From NCBI RefSeq assembly GCF_963422355.1, contig NC_085101.1:2725701-2789700 (forward strand): 64,000 nucleotides of DNA, given 5' to 3'. Of the stretch, positions 48,205 to 60,594 are shown one piece after another. The notes below the pieces were generated by a model that was given only the letters and a program-made list of their open reading frames with translations, was not told the origin of the DNA and did not search any database. This DNA is from Corticium candelabrum (lineage: Eukaryota; Porifera; Homoscleromorpha; Homosclerophorida; Plakinidae). Numbering within the stretch: the stretch's first letter is position 1; the number at the start of each line of letters is the position of its first letter. The translations under genes and the position numbers were made by a program.

Positions 48205-48955
48205 AGTGAAAATTTATGAAAGAAGACATTTAGAAAGAACTGTTTCACAGACTATATAAATATAATCTTACATGTAGGTATAGAGATGGGAAATCTCATT
48301 GCGTGTTTAGGTACTTGCACAGTAGAAAGGCTGGTCTTTATTATTTTCAATGCATCTGTAGGTCAGGAGAAGCCTTGCAACGTGGCGATTGTCACCTTGG
48401 AGCTGCTGTGTCTGAAAGATGCCGACTGGTTGTTGTAATGGAACATCTAATATTCTACCATCATCAAGCTCAAAATTCCAAGTCACTGCTGTGGAGTACT
48501 GAGAAACGTATGGTCTAGATCGTGTAGTTACGTGCCTATACCAGTTGGCAGACATGGGTTGTAGATAGTTTTTGACCTCAGTCATATTAGTATGGGATTA
48601 TTCTGTAGTCGTATTTACTACTTTTGATAGAAATTTGAGGTAAATTATTTCGCTGGTGCAGTACGTGTGCTAGGTTTGCGAGTCAGGAGAATCAGCTATT
48701 ATAACCGTAATAAGACGCTACATTACTCCTATTTAATGTTTCTTTGAGCACAGTCTCAGGTACACCAGTAACCCTATGTGGTTATGCAGTAGCACCAGAA
48801 TAAGACTCCTGCCAGAGTACCCTACAAGGTGTCTACAAAGCACAATATCCAAAGTTCGAGTAGCAGACGTAATGTGATATATGTAGGCGGGAAGGGTCTG
48901 GCTACTTTAGACTATTCGCCGCTTCTGTACACGAGAAATATTAAAGGGCCACTGA
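48205..48955 (-). repeat. Segmental duplication, arm 2 (matches 32885-33648)
   Basis: Collinear with arm 1. The minus strand encodes WNFELDDGRILDVPLQQPVG and HVARLLLTYRC, possibly an upstream exon of the adjoining collagen-like relic. Confidence 0.8.
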
Positions 48956-49211
48956 CATGCACAAAATCGAAAATTATTTTAAAATTTTATGCGATAGTTC
49001 TCAAGGCGTACATACCTGGAAAATTAATTTTAGTTTTTTAAAGTTAAGGTTTATACAAGAAAATTGTGCTGCAATGTGCTTCCTGTTTGGTGCATCCGGT
49101 TTCGAGCAATAGATTTGGGGCGTGTACATAGACGTCAAGGCGAGAACGGATGTCATGTTAGCGCAAAGTTTATTGCTAACGTACAAGACTCGAGCTTGCT
49201 CTACGTCGAGC

Positions 49212-50479
49212 ATGGTTAGACGATGTGTCGCAGCATTCTGTGATAAGACTGCTAAGGAAGGCGTAAGTCTTTTTCAATTTCCGAAAGACCCTGAAGGAAG
49301 ACGAATATGGGCGGAGCAAGTGAGAAGAACGAGAGATCGCTGGCAATGCCCGAGTGATTCTTCCGTCTTGTGCATTCGCCATTTTGAAGCAGACTGCTTC
49401 GAAGATCGACCAAGGCTGTACGAACAGTTTGGTATAGGCTTACGCGCTCCAAAATTGAAGCAGAACGCTGTACCAACTTTATTCAAGAGGACTAGCAGCA
49501 GCGTGTGTAGCAACGACGGAGACAGTGCGCCGAGGGCTGAGCAGTTAGAACAGCCAAGAAGGAAGAGATTGGCATATGAAAAACGCGAAAGAGTAAAAGT
49601 AGGTCTTATTTGGACTTGTAAATCTAGTGATGAATTAATTAACAATTTCTAAAATGGTACAGAATCTTCTAACTGCAGACAGCGAGTTTGACAACATGGG
49701 AAATACCAGTAATCATACTATGGGCAGCAGTGACGACCATATGGACAGCAATGAAGAGGAAATTGATCAAGTACGCACATATCAGTTTTCAGTTTAATTG
49801 ATAAAAGTTCAATGTTTATATATTTACTAAATCACAAGGAAAAATGTTCCATGAAAGGCGTGGGAATCCAAACTGAGAGAGTGGCCACAATAGACGTGAA
49901 AATACAGGTTCGACCTGCTACTAGAAGTAGAGGTATAGTGGTGATAACGTGAGTGATGTCATTATGTACCAATAATAAAGTATTGCACAGGTGTACAAGC
50001 ACTGAAACAGCCAATAATGCGAGAGGTCGGTGTCCAGTACTCTCTTATATCTGCAACACCATTGCACATTGCACTGCTACATGCTGCAACAGATATTTGT
50101 GATAATGTCAGTGACATTAAGGCAACAAAGGCATGTGAGACAGAAGTCATGGAAGTAGAAACAGAAATTGAGACTGAAACAGAAATTGACACTGAAACAG
50201 AAATTGAAACTGATTATGGAAGGTTTGTTATGTTACCTTTTGTTGAACTATTATTCTAGTAATGGTCATTACTGTTCTTATAGTCAGGAACATATCCATA
50301 AACATAATACGGATTTTGAAAGACAAGTGCATTTACCTCTTAATCTGCAGAAAAAGTATTTTCTGTTTGAAGACGCTCTACTCAGTTTGTTTAAGAAATG
50401 GGAAAACTGCAGCAGTACCACAACCAACATAACTAAAACAACCATAGGAACATTTCTACATTGTAAAACAACAGTATAA
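49212..50479 (+). CDS. THAP-domain protein, five exons, 338 aa
   Basis: Exons 49212-49598, 49663-49770, 49839-49932, 49991-50222 and 50284-50479 join in phase with GT-AG introns of 58-68 nt. Residues 1-91 are a THAP zinc finger: Cys5, Cys10, Trp33, Cys54, His57, closing AVPTLF (86-91). THAP domains bind DNA in the nucleus and derive from P-element transposases. A basic patch, an acidic linker (MGSSDDHMDSNEEEIDQ) and a GVGIQTERVATIDVKIQVR segment follow. Exon 4 has a 6-residue repeat (ETEIxT). The last exon contains KKYFLFEDALLSLFKKWENC, typical of an invertebrate THAP subfamily, then stops early. The usual Cys-rich continuation appears eroded beyond the stop. Possibly functional, possibly C-terminally truncated. 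Confidence 0.8.
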
Positions 50480-52092
50480 TAATAGTCGTACATTTTTAAT
50501 GAAATTGACTCATGCCACTGGCATGTCTTTCTAGAGTAGACAACAGTAAGACTTCGTGTAAAAAATACGCAGAAAACATTTCCAGAAGTGGGAAAAGTTC
50601 AAGAACTTACAAAACCTTAAATCATAGTAGAGCACGTTGAGTCGGTGCCAGGCTTAGAGGCTTAGAGTGACGTCTAACAATTTGAGGGGATAGACTTCAC
50701 GATGCTAGTTGACACATCCACTTGTCATTGGATATTATACAATCACACGAGAAGTTACATGCTAATTGTAGAAAAACATGCCAACAGTGCAGTCGTACTA
50801 AAAGTTCATTAGATTCAAATTCATATTACGTACACATGTGACTCACACGTGAGCCTTGGTATCTCGATACTTGATTAGAGCGCATTTACAAGCATTACCA
50901 ATACGTATTTGAAGACTACAAAACAATTTAAATAGCCCCGCCTTCAAATGACGGGGCTTTAGCCGTGTCTAGCCCATGCACTGATAGGCCCTTACGTTGA
51001 CAAGTACTACTTACTGGACAATTCAAAAAGAGGTGTGGTCTATACAAGAAGCTCAACGAAGCGATGCAAAGAGGCAGCAGTACTACTTCAATCATCTCAG
51101 GGACTCCACAACAAAGAATTGAAATGTCTGTATTTCTATTGGGATGCGCTACTATCGGCATCAGTCGATGGCTAGAAGCGAAGGTATCGGTATCGAGACA
51201 ACTTGATACCAGTAGAAAACTATCAATTAGTAAACCAACTAACAAAGATCGCAAAAGCAAGGATACACTGTACATGTAGAATGCAATATATTAATTTATA
51301 ATTCTTTATTTTTGTCTAAAGGGGCAATTTGTATGTACGGCAACACTCTTGTGACCGGTATGTTTTGATTTGTATAAGGTGTTCAGTATTGCTGTTGCAT
51401 CGGTAGCTCGTGTACATAATGAGTATCGCTCAACTTAGCATTGTGTCCGACCGCTTTCCTGATGTTTACAATCATAGCAAGTAACTGTGACAATCATGGA
51501 CCACCTGGGATTGCCAATAAGACTGTGCATGTATGCATGCATAGCAGACATCAGTGATACAGCCGAATCAAAGTTCTTTGTTGATACTCTTATATATTTA
51601 AATTATACGCAATTTATCGACTATACGGTTACTCTTGGTGTCTTGACTAGCAATACTTAATGCTATACCTTTTTGTTCCTAACGTAGAAAACTCCAGCCT
51701 CGTCCCAGGCTCACGTGAGCTTGGCAGTGTCCGGTCCCCGAAGTTAATTAAGCTAGCCATGTTATTGTTAAAGTAAAGTTATTTATCTTTTTGTCAACGT
51801 GAAGTCCATATCCCAAGTGATATTGCGTCATTACAGAATATCACGAATTTGATAAGGATTACATTAATAACTTGCAAAATACGCAGCAAAATGATTGCTT
51901 CTACATATATTGTGTATGTAATCAGAAAAATGCAACTACATTGGATATTTTTGCAAATATGAATTAGCACAAGATGCAATTCATTTATCGCAAATGAGAC
52001 ACGAACAGTTGATTTAGAACGCTAATGCATCAGCAATATAGCAACAACTACTGAGAGTTACTCTGTCACAGTTTGACGTCGCCAGCTCTTCA
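50480..52092. other. Gene-free stretch
   Basis: Open frames at 50928-51275 (minus) and 51064-51279 (plus) overlap and have no recognisable domain. A short perfect stem AGCCCCG/CGGGGCT occurs at 50936-50959. Confidence 0.4.
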
Positions 52093-53252
52093 TCAAGCAT
52101 TTGCATCAAAGGCTGACTGAAAAAAATTTACTTCGTGCTTCATTCCTTTACGAAACACTTCAAGAGCTGTTTTGTACTTCAATCTTGAAAAAAGAGGAAG
52201 TTACCTTACACAACAACAACAACAACGACAACAACAACAATACCAACAATGTATGCAATTATATATAAACACAGATATTTAAAAACATTTAAACACTAAC
52301 TTTGAAGCATGGCAGTTCACAAAGTTGTTCCAGTGGTCACTTGTACTGATATTTCCAGTTATCCAAAAAGCATAAAGATTGGGTTTAGTGGCAAAAGGCT
52401 CTAGTGTCTTTGCAAGCCAAGCCCAAAGCCTATCACAAGGCAGCAAAGCAATGATCATGTAATACGGCGGATACGATGTAAAAACGTCTTCTTTGAATTT
52501 CTGGTAATCTTTGGCGGCTTTATTGAGAACTACTGCAGAAGGCTCACTGATGTGCCAGTCCTTGAGCAACTGTTGTGCAAACGAGCGCCATGACTATTAG
52601 GAAATAAAAAATTCATTGTATAAGTCAAGAAAGCACACATTTTTCATAACTTAAATGCAGTGTAAGATCATGCACAGACAACTAAACATGTTACATTTAA
52701 AATCTAGGTAAATCAGTCGCCGATGCTACTAGAGAATTTCAAAAACAGATTTTATTACAAATAATATAACTAAATGTGCAAACTCTGATTAATAGTTAAT
52801 ACCAAAAATTTTAATTCAACATTAACGATCAACAACCTTGGCTTCATGTTGTGCGAAATTAGCCAGATCACACAGACCCTTTTTCCCGGCAGCTTTCTTA
52901 TTCAGTTCTACAAACAGATCTGCCCCTGTTACAAAAAATATAACAATACTGATTATGTGCCTTAGACGAAACAGAAACATCTTTGACCGTTATAGACATA
53001 GGCTGCATCTTGAACTGTGTATCCACCATAAACTGTGGGATCGAGCGTGCCTGCCTTGATGCCTTGAATGAATTGTGTGTGGAGTGCTTCGTGGGCGAGA
53101 TCCATACTTTCTGAAAAGAGCTCTTGTGCAAAGTTGAATTTGAATCGACCGTCGACTTGGTCTTCGGCTGCGAACTCCAGCAGTACAGGGTTGGTTGCAG
53201 ACCTTCGTGGACTGAGAGCCGTTTTGATGGCGCGGTGCATTTTAGCAGTCAT
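52093..53252 (-). CDS. TENA/THI-4 family protein (heme-oxygenase-like fold), four exons, 245 aa
   Basis: Exons 53252-52988, 52925-52837, 52593-52301 and 52183-52093 join in phase (265 + 89 + 293 + 91 nt). The all-helical TENA layout is visible: ALHTQFIQGIKAGTLDPTVYGGYTVQDAAYVY near residue 60-85, a central ALLPCDRLWAWLAKTL with the class-defining Cys, and a C-terminal KHEVNFFQSAF with the expected acidic residue. TENA enzymes hydrolyse thiamin or its breakdown product aminopyrimidine in vitamin B1 salvage, probably in the cytosol. Animal homologues exist without proven activity. The start is the first ATG of the frame; a second Met at residue 5 is possible. Confidence 0.75.
52208..52240. repeat. 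(AAC)n microsatellite in intron 3 of the TENA gene
   Basis: About 33 bp of ACA/CAA repeats. Confidence 0.85.
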
Positions 53253-54101
53253 ACTAATTCTTGATAGGTTCGGATTTCTAAGTTACCGAGAAAGACAAAT
53301 AATTACACTTGTATCATGTCACGTGGTTTTTGACAAGCTTGATTGGTCGATACAGAGGGTACAATTCGTTTGTACGCTGGTATGCGCTGATACCCTATCG
53401 CTGTGAATGGAAACGCGTATACCCTACCGTTGCTATGATCAACAGCACAACACAGCTGGTTTCAATAACACGCAGATGATTTGATATGCCTCTAATGACC
53501 TGGTAAATGCACTAAATACACCCCGTATAAATAGATACAGAACGAGTTGACAAACAAGTAAGAAGTAGGATTTACATACTCACAGCTAAAAAAGAACGGT
53601 AATTCAAACAATCAATGGCCTTGCATGATACAAATCACTTATCCTTAAGCGAATCTTGGATATCATTGTTACTACGCTTGGGGGGGTGAGTGAGAGCTAA
53701 TTCCGAGATAATTATCGAGGCGATAGGATAACTAGAACATAATTGTACTGTTAATTAATTAAAAAATTAATTCTAGTCCTATTCCTCTTTCATGCTAGGC
53801 TGATCACATCTTATTATTTTGAGCTAGTGTCAGCCAGAAGCCAGATGTGCATCAGAAACCTGTAGGTATACGCAATATTGACTTAATGCTGCTGAGGAGC
53901 TTCGCAAAGGGGTCCAGCTACGCGAGATTAGAAAAGCTAAAACATCAGTGACATTTGATGCCCCCTGTAATGATCAATGTTCTCCTGTCCGACATTTTAC
54001 CCTAGATGTGTACGAGTCAGCTTTTCCGTCCTACTGTACATGTCTGCTGCAAATATCCAAGTATAAAACTCATAACACTGCTTGTCCGGTCTTTCGCTAG
54101 A
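53253..54101. other. Upstream region of the TENA gene, otherwise empty
   Basis: Nothing recognised beyond promoter-proximal sequence and a CACGTGG motif near 53321. Confidence 0.35.
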
Positions 54102-54206
54102 CTCGAGGCAGTCTCTCCCCACAAATCCGTTCTCCAGATTGTCACTCTGGAGCGGGACTGACAATCCGGGAATGACGGAGACTGGGAGAGACTGGCTCGA
54201 GTTTGA
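54102..54206. repeat. Short foldback repeat
   Basis: CTCGAGGCAGTCTCTCCC and GGGAGAGACTGGCTCGAG form an inverted pair about 105 bp apart overall, with a second inner stem (CTCCAGA/TCTGGAG). One arm recurs at about 8045-8105. Confidence 0.7.
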
Positions 54207-54369
54207 GACAATTATAGTAGTCTTCCGTTGGACACACCTATAGCAATTTATAGTACATATTTGCAGAGTCTAATATCCAACAAGGCAAAGCTCACCGCCA
54301 TCCTGACAAACTACCTCAGATACGTCGTATACAAAGAGAATTTACTACAAACGGTTTGTTCTAGGCTTT

Positions 54370-54371
<2 letters not shown>

Positions 54372-54417
<46 letters not shown>
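54372..54417. repeat. (TA)n microsatellite
   Basis: About 46 bp, directly abutting the foldback element. Confidence 0.9.
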
Positions 54418-54420
<3 letters not shown>

Positions 54421-55398
54421 ATACATCAACTAACGGACGCTCTCCAATATCGGACACTGGCGTATAGAAACCATACGAAGATTTCTTGTATCTAAGGTAT
54501 GAATGTAGAAAGTAGTCACACGGTAACACGACGTGCTACATTCAGCTTGATCACTTAGCTAATTGCTGTTCACGGTGGCAAAATAAAACTTCCGCTGCTT
54601 TTCCCGTCTGTCGAACAGCCGCCGGTTTTGCTTTCGACGGTACAGTTCGCTGTCTGCACCTTCGAATAACAGGTGTATGTCTTTTCTACTGGCAGTGATA
54701 ATAACAGATGGGCGGCTTTGCACGTTGCTCTTCAGAAAGCTGAGGAAGAGTAGCGGGCATGTTCTCTACTAGAGAACACCCGCGTTTGCTTGATGCGAGT
54801 ACAAATAGGCAAGAACCGCGATAAATTGTGGTAATACTGACCGAAGACGTTTTTTAAATGCTCCGCAAACACGAAGAGCCTTTGACTCGTCTCTGTATTG
54901 AAAGAATGAGCTAGATGGCCTTCCACAAACAAATAAAATTAATAATCAAATGAATCTACAGGTGCTAACGTGAAAACGTCTAGAGCCCTCCCTCATCTAA
55001 CATGTCCTGAACATTGTCATCGTTTGCGAACAAATGAATCTAGAGACGGAGGTAGTTGATGAGCTTGATCTGGGCAGTATAAGGACTTGCTTAGCCGAAC
55101 CCTACCGCCGCGTCATACACACCTAGAACTCTTCTTCAGCTTCCTGAAGAGCAACGTGCAAAACTGCTGATCTGTTGTTATAGTAGAGGAACTATTATGT
55201 CAAAGTGCAGACAGTGAACTGTGGTACCGTCGAAAGCCAAAACCGGCCACTGTCCGATGTTTGATTGGCGTGTCCCCTAGACGAGAAAAGGAGCGGAAGT
55301 TCTATTTCGTCACAGAGAACCACAATACAAGAAATAATCGTCTGGTTTCCGTAAGCCAGTGTTCGATATTGGAGAGTGTCCGATAATTGATGTATGAC
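54418..55398. mobile_element. 981-bp foldback element with long inverted repeats
   Basis: Outer ends (GTCATACATCAA...CTCTCCAATATCG) at 54418-54461 are inverted at 55355-55398. The pairing resumes imperfectly inward (CGGTTTTG.CTTTCGACGGTAC), giving arms of roughly 200-250 bp. The middle has a short minus-strand frame (54932-54732) with no recognised domain. The TA duplication is unclear because the left end lies on a TA repeat. Confidence 0.7.
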
Positions 55399-55584
55399 TC
55401 TACACTCTACTGCACTAGCAGTTGACTCGATCGAGATCAGATCACTCACTTGCTCAGCTGACCTCAGCTGTGTATTCCTGATCCACCAATCTGGCTTTTA
55501 GATGCACTGCAACTTCAAGATTGAAGTGTGTCTCCTAGACGAGATCAGTTCATATGCGATATTTCTGTGTACACACGTCTATAT

Positions 55585-55985
55585 GTATCTGATTTTCCTA
55601 TATATGGACATAACAGTACAGTGATAATTTCTAGACCTGTCCCTCTCGCATGCTCTACGTTTCCCAAATATTTCCAGAGGAAGTCATTCCACGGCACGTC
55701 AAACCGCATGCTGTAAATAAATAGCGGCTCACGACAAAGTTCCACGAAAGGTGAAACCGCATGCATATGCAATTAGCTAAATAGATACCGGTGTACACCG
55801 GCTCACTGCGAATCACATGCAGCAGATTCGCGGTGAGATTTGGTAATGGATATCGAGTTCTACTGATTTTCCTTTATAGACATAACTGTGCTGATAATTT
55901 TAGACCTGGCCCTAAGGCATGCTTCTACGTTTCCACAATTATTCCTTGAATAAGTTATTCAATGGCAGGTGAACGAACCCGCAGT
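55585..55985. repeat. Two diverged ~120-bp direct repeats
   Basis: CTGATTTTCCT...GACATAAC...TCTACGTTTCC blocks at about 55589-55710 and 55865-55985. Gene-free otherwise. Confidence 0.6.
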
Positions 55986-55999
55986 AGGTATATGCAAAT

Positions 56000-56640
56000 C
56001 GTACGAATATGCATAGATGAAATAAAGCCTACGGCGACAAAAACTAAAATTAGCACTAACTTGAGTTTATATTTGACTATAACGTAAGTTGTTTGCACTA
56101 TAGGTACACTACATTACTTATCTGAAACGGAAGTAGATGGAATACACCTCTGGTGAAAGTTCTTCCTATAAAAGTGGTCAGACCTACTTCTACGGTCCTG
56201 AATCAATAGTTGGTTCATGTGATTAACCTTTTGACAGGACAAAGACCGTGCAATGCAGCTAGTTTAGTAAATAAATTCCAAATACATGGACAGGTTTCAC
56301 TCTATACACATGCCTAACCACTCAGACCATTTCAACAACACAACGCTGTTAGAAAGTAAAACGAACTAGCCAAAACTCTCAACCAAATCATCCAGGACGG
56401 CATATGGTATGCCAGCCGGATATATTCTAGTGCATTGGCAACGTTGCCAGGTCGTCATTCAAAGCGCTGAGACTGGTATTTCTTGTTGGTACATTGGCCA
56501 GCAACTAGCTCTTCGACCAGCTAGAGGATGAAATCTTTATGACTGATCTAGAAGTGCCTGGAAATTAATATCAACTAAACAACCCATATAAGCGAACTCA
56601 GCATGTCGTCTGAACAGCTTCGATACAAGATGTACGAGTT
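56000..56640. other. Gene-free stretch
   Basis: No coding or repeat signal recognised. Confidence 0.35.
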
Positions 56641-56869
56641 GGTATTAGTGGTCTGGAGAAAGTTGAAAAGAAAAACTATAGGCCAACAGTAGACCCTCCT
56701 CAAGACCGCATAGAAGCTGTTCACCTGATCGGAAGAGGTCGACACCTCCTATGAGATGAGCTTGTTGTAGTCTGGAATTACCAGAGGTGCTGGCACATCC
56801 TTTGCTGCCCTTGAAAAAAATCACGTCAACATTTTCCATCATCTACATAAATTGAAGTCCTAAACCTCA

Positions 56870-57912
56870 GGTGGCCTTGCTTCTGCGTTGAACTATGTCG
56901 CCAGCAAACGTGCCCAGATGTATTGTGGTAAGCAAGGCACAATCCACACTATCTTTCCAGACTACATAGGAGCAGTGTCCATCCCTGGTCCACCTCCAGG
57001 TGCCTCTATGCTCCCTCGAAAACAATTTGCCCTTCAGCTGGGGTGGAAAACCGCGTCTCAATCGACGTATCGTGTCACCTGCATATACACATGTAGGTCT
57101 CTGAGCTTTTCAAACATATGTTCTAAAGAACAAAAACATTGGTGGAAATCTCTTCAATCAAACAAATAAGCACTACTTGATGAATAGTAGTAGTCAACAT
57201 ATAGGTGATATCCTTTGCCGAGAGACCTTGCTGGAGGATCGGGGTTGCGAGGTTCCAAGAGCTCGATGACAACCCTGGCGGTCAAGCCTTCCTCGGTGGC
57301 ACCTTTCTGGAACCGGTCTGGCTGCTGTTACTGGTGGTGCAGCTGGTGCATGTACTGGTACTGGTAGTGGTGTGGTGGTGATGATGATGAAGCTGCTAGT
57401 GGTGCAGCTGCTCCTTGTTCAGCCGCAGCCAGACAAGGTTGGTTCTGAGGCTGTCTAGGAGGGATGAATGTGTTCATCTATTTACAACATCAATCAAAAC
57501 TTTTCAGACAGAAAGCTTGCCTACTTGACGTACCTGGACTGCTCTCATGACAGCATTTAACCGCCGGCAAAACATTACAATCACAGATTGTAATCTCTGC
57601 ATCCAAGAAACCGTACGTTGGACCAGTTGTCTGTAATAGCCGGCAACTGGACAATTCCCATGCCCAAGAGGAGGCCAAAGATGGCCTCCAGCTCCTGTGG
57701 GTTGGTGTCATGCTGCTAATGGCAGTTCTGAAACTCAGTACAATATTGCTCCTTTGCGTTGGCATGTAAGCGATATCCTGGAAGACAACTTCCGGAAGAA
57801 AGACCCGGAACAGGTCAATTGATGGTTCCACCATACCTGCTGGAAACTGGGGGCCTGGATTTCGTGATGGCTCAAAGTCACAATTCTGAAATAATTCAAA
57901 TTCAGTGGTCAA
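56870..57912 (-). pseudogene. piggyBac-type transposase relic
   Basis: From 57912 the minus strand reads ELFQNCDFEPSRNPGPQFPA and SIDLFRVFLPEVVFQDIA, then in another frame LEAIFGLLLGMGIVQLPAI and DNWSNVRFL (57700-57600), and later GKGYHLYVDYYYSS (about 57210). These are the order and motifs of the piggyBac (PGBD) DDD transposase core. Frame changes and stops show decay. An acidic, low-complexity minus-strand stretch at 58390-58960 (EEEEGGDDG; HFDGDEEEEFG) may be its N-terminal region. TTAA ends were not located. Confidence 0.6.
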
Positions 57913-59100
57913 TGATGAAGATACTAATTAGCATCAAGTTATATAGTAGCCCACTATCTTGACACTCCAAGCCCTCATTTATATCACAGCAATCAGGATG
58001 GTGGAGACCAAGATTAATCAGCTGTCTACAAAACAGAATTAACACTTAGCACTACCCTAATTAATTATTTAATGCACAAACTGTTGTTCTGCATCCCACA
58101 GCCTTCGTCTGCCCTTTGGCCAAGGTAGATCAAGGAAGCAGAAGTCATGGCTTCAAATCCAAAACACACTGAATTACCAACATTATGCAAATTAACAGCA
58201 GATTTAGTGCTAGCATACCTCTTGTTCTGGTCTGGAGTATAAAAAGGAGCCACACAAGGTTCCTGTGCCCCTTCACGGGAACGTGGTTGAGCTCGCCTCA
58301 CACACATAGAAGCCGGAAGCTATTCAAGAAAACCAAACTACGGATGCTAAACAGGCCTGGAACTTGGCGCAGGGACGTCGACTGCGTGCGAGCCCGCAGA
58401 CCCATCATCGCCACCCTCCTCTTCCTCCGTTCCTGTAACACCCGATTCGTCGGTGCCAAGAAAAAAATTCAAAATCAGACAAAACCAAAACGGTCGACGT
58501 ACGCACAGCCTTATCTAAATTACGCCACCAGCTACGAGGAAAATGTGTGCAGATATAACACGACGCACTTGCAGTGTATATTTCTCTCTACAAAGCGATA
58601 TCAAGAAACTCGACGAGGCGGTTCGGTTGCGGTGCAACGGCTGACGTCACGCAAACCGAAAGTAGCAGAACACGGTCGAAGAACGCTCTATCTCGCACGA
58701 AACTGAACTGAAGAAGCACTTGAAAACTTACTCCGTAGACTCTTCAGCCTACAGGACTGCAGCTTGGGCATCAATTTGACGTTGTTGCGCCTCATCATTC
58801 CAATCAGAGTGTTTGTCGCGCTGGTACCGGTCAGCACCAGCAGCGACTCCGAACTCTTCCTCTTCATCCCCGTCAAAATGAACGTACTCCAAATCGAGCT
58901 TGTCAGGAGCGGCGACAGGCCTACAAACTCGCTTCGAAGAGCGACGACCCTCCAATGTTCTTGTATGACGACAGGTAACAAAAATTCCGAGACTGCAAGA
59001 GAAGCTTGTCTGTGATTGGACAAGGTTTTCGACGTATTTTGGACCCGTACAACAAAATTGCTTATAATGATGTTGCAGCAGCAAAATCCCGTATATACCG
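57913..59100 (-). other. Possible N-terminal region of the piggyBac-like relic
   Basis: Two acidic minus-strand segments and an RRAQPRSREGAQEP block sit at the right distance and strand upstream of the transposase core. Overlapping plus-strand frames (58185-58706, 58764-59015) are probably shadows. Weakly supported. Confidence 0.3.
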
Positions 59101-59553
59101 AATGTCGATCGTACGCTAGTCTAGCAGGCGCAAACTACCCTATGTAGACTTCTCGCTTGTCAGAAACGTGTTGCTAGAAGTTCACTAACGTGATGACTCC
59201 TTCTTCGTCAACTGTTGAAATCGACGGCGTCATGGCGAAAATCAAGAGCGAAGCTAGCCTCGAACTTCCAGACCAGAGAACGCGCGAAACGCGAGAACTC
59301 TAGATCTAGAGCGAAGCTATCAGACTTGCCGTGGAATGCTGCCACGCCCTAACACGTAAAAATTAGACGGCTACGTTACATCTGACTAGCGCATGCTCCC
59401 ATCTCGGTGAATTGTTTTCGCGAAATGAGACCAATCGCTGCAGTCTGTTTGACATATATTGTATGTGGACCCGTGGATCCGTGTTTCCACTCAGCCGTGA
59501 CCGCTTGTTCCTAAAATATTGCCATTCATTACTCTACACGTATGCAATTATTA
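59101..59553. other. Gene-free stretch
   Basis: Nothing recognised. Its last three bases (TTA) are the target duplication of the adjacent MITE. Confidence 0.35.
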
Positions 59554-59916
59554 AGGCCTGTCCACCTCGCACAATTGGATCGCGATCCGTCCGATCCACA
59601 TCGCGAGGTGGTTTCGATGGCGATCCGATCGCGATCGGTTGAATCTTTTTAGAAATAGTGGGCGTTACCTTCACGTACGCTATTCGTCAGCAGCGTGTAG
59701 TCGGAACAGCTAACTAACATTCCTCGCTCGTCTTTGCTCTCGCTCACCTTACGTCGTTGTATCAGTGCTTTCCACAAGCAAAGAAGCCACACGTACACAT
59801 CGGTCATCAGTCACGTGATATCGAATGGAGGTGGAGGTATCGTTTTCAAACTGCAGTCTGGGCGCTCGCTATCCCGATCGGATCGCGATCCATTCTGGTC
59901 TAGTGTGGAGAGGCCT
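59554..59916. mobile_element. Harbinger-type MITE rich in GATCGCGATC palindromes
   Basis: 363 bp with ends AGGCCT(G/C)TCCAC and the inverse, flanked by TTA (59551-59553 and 59917-59919), the 3-bp TWA duplication of the PIF/Harbinger group. Repeated GGATCGCGATCC and CGATCGGATCG palindromes lie inside both ends. No coding capacity. Confidence 0.7.
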
Positions 59917-59919
59917 TTA

Positions 59920-60594
59920 GTGTGAATGGAATGTGACCCCAACGGTGTAGTGTGAATGAAACAGTATCCCTCATCGTGACACACAACATTGTTCATTGCG
60001 CAGCTGTGCGATCTCATTTCCTACTAATCATTCCTTTCTAATTTTCACAGCCATCATACTAGGTAGCTAAGGCGTCACTCATTTACTGACAACCCCAATT
60101 CCTCCTATGAGTCAAGCATAACTACTGAACTAAATTGGCAAGAAATTAGAATTATAGTGCAAGTGGAAGCAGATAGATACTCTTGAGTCTGTTATAATTA
60201 TTGGTTTGTACCTCTATAGTCATGTACGAACTAACTGCCAGTCTTACACGCACCTATGCACGCAATCACACACTATACAATGGTTTGCTTTGAGCTTTGC
60301 AATCACGTGCACATAACTTTTTACAGTACTAAGAAGTATTGAAAAAATGGTTAAATTATGTGTGAAAGCATCTATTTCAATTTGATTTAGGCAAAGGAGT
60401 CTGTGTCGCTTTGAACACGAACGACTATCATCAGCAGTTCAATAGATCCAGCTACTCAGCTTGTATACAAAACGGTATGACGCCATCTTTTGTTTTCTAA
60501 ATTAAATTGAGCTTCTAATCTTCTAGTCGCTCAAAAATTTAAAACCTTATGCAAAATCGACGCTGTACTGACATCGTGTCCTCATTTTTAAAGA
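59920..60594. other. Gene-free stretch
   Basis: No gene recognised; ends where similarity to the copy B module (33650 onward) begins. Confidence 0.4.

Noticed and set aside
58185-58706. 173-codon plus-strand frame
   Set aside because: No domain. The minus strand of the same stretch has acidic segments consistent with a piggyBac-like N-terminus, so this is more likely a shadow.
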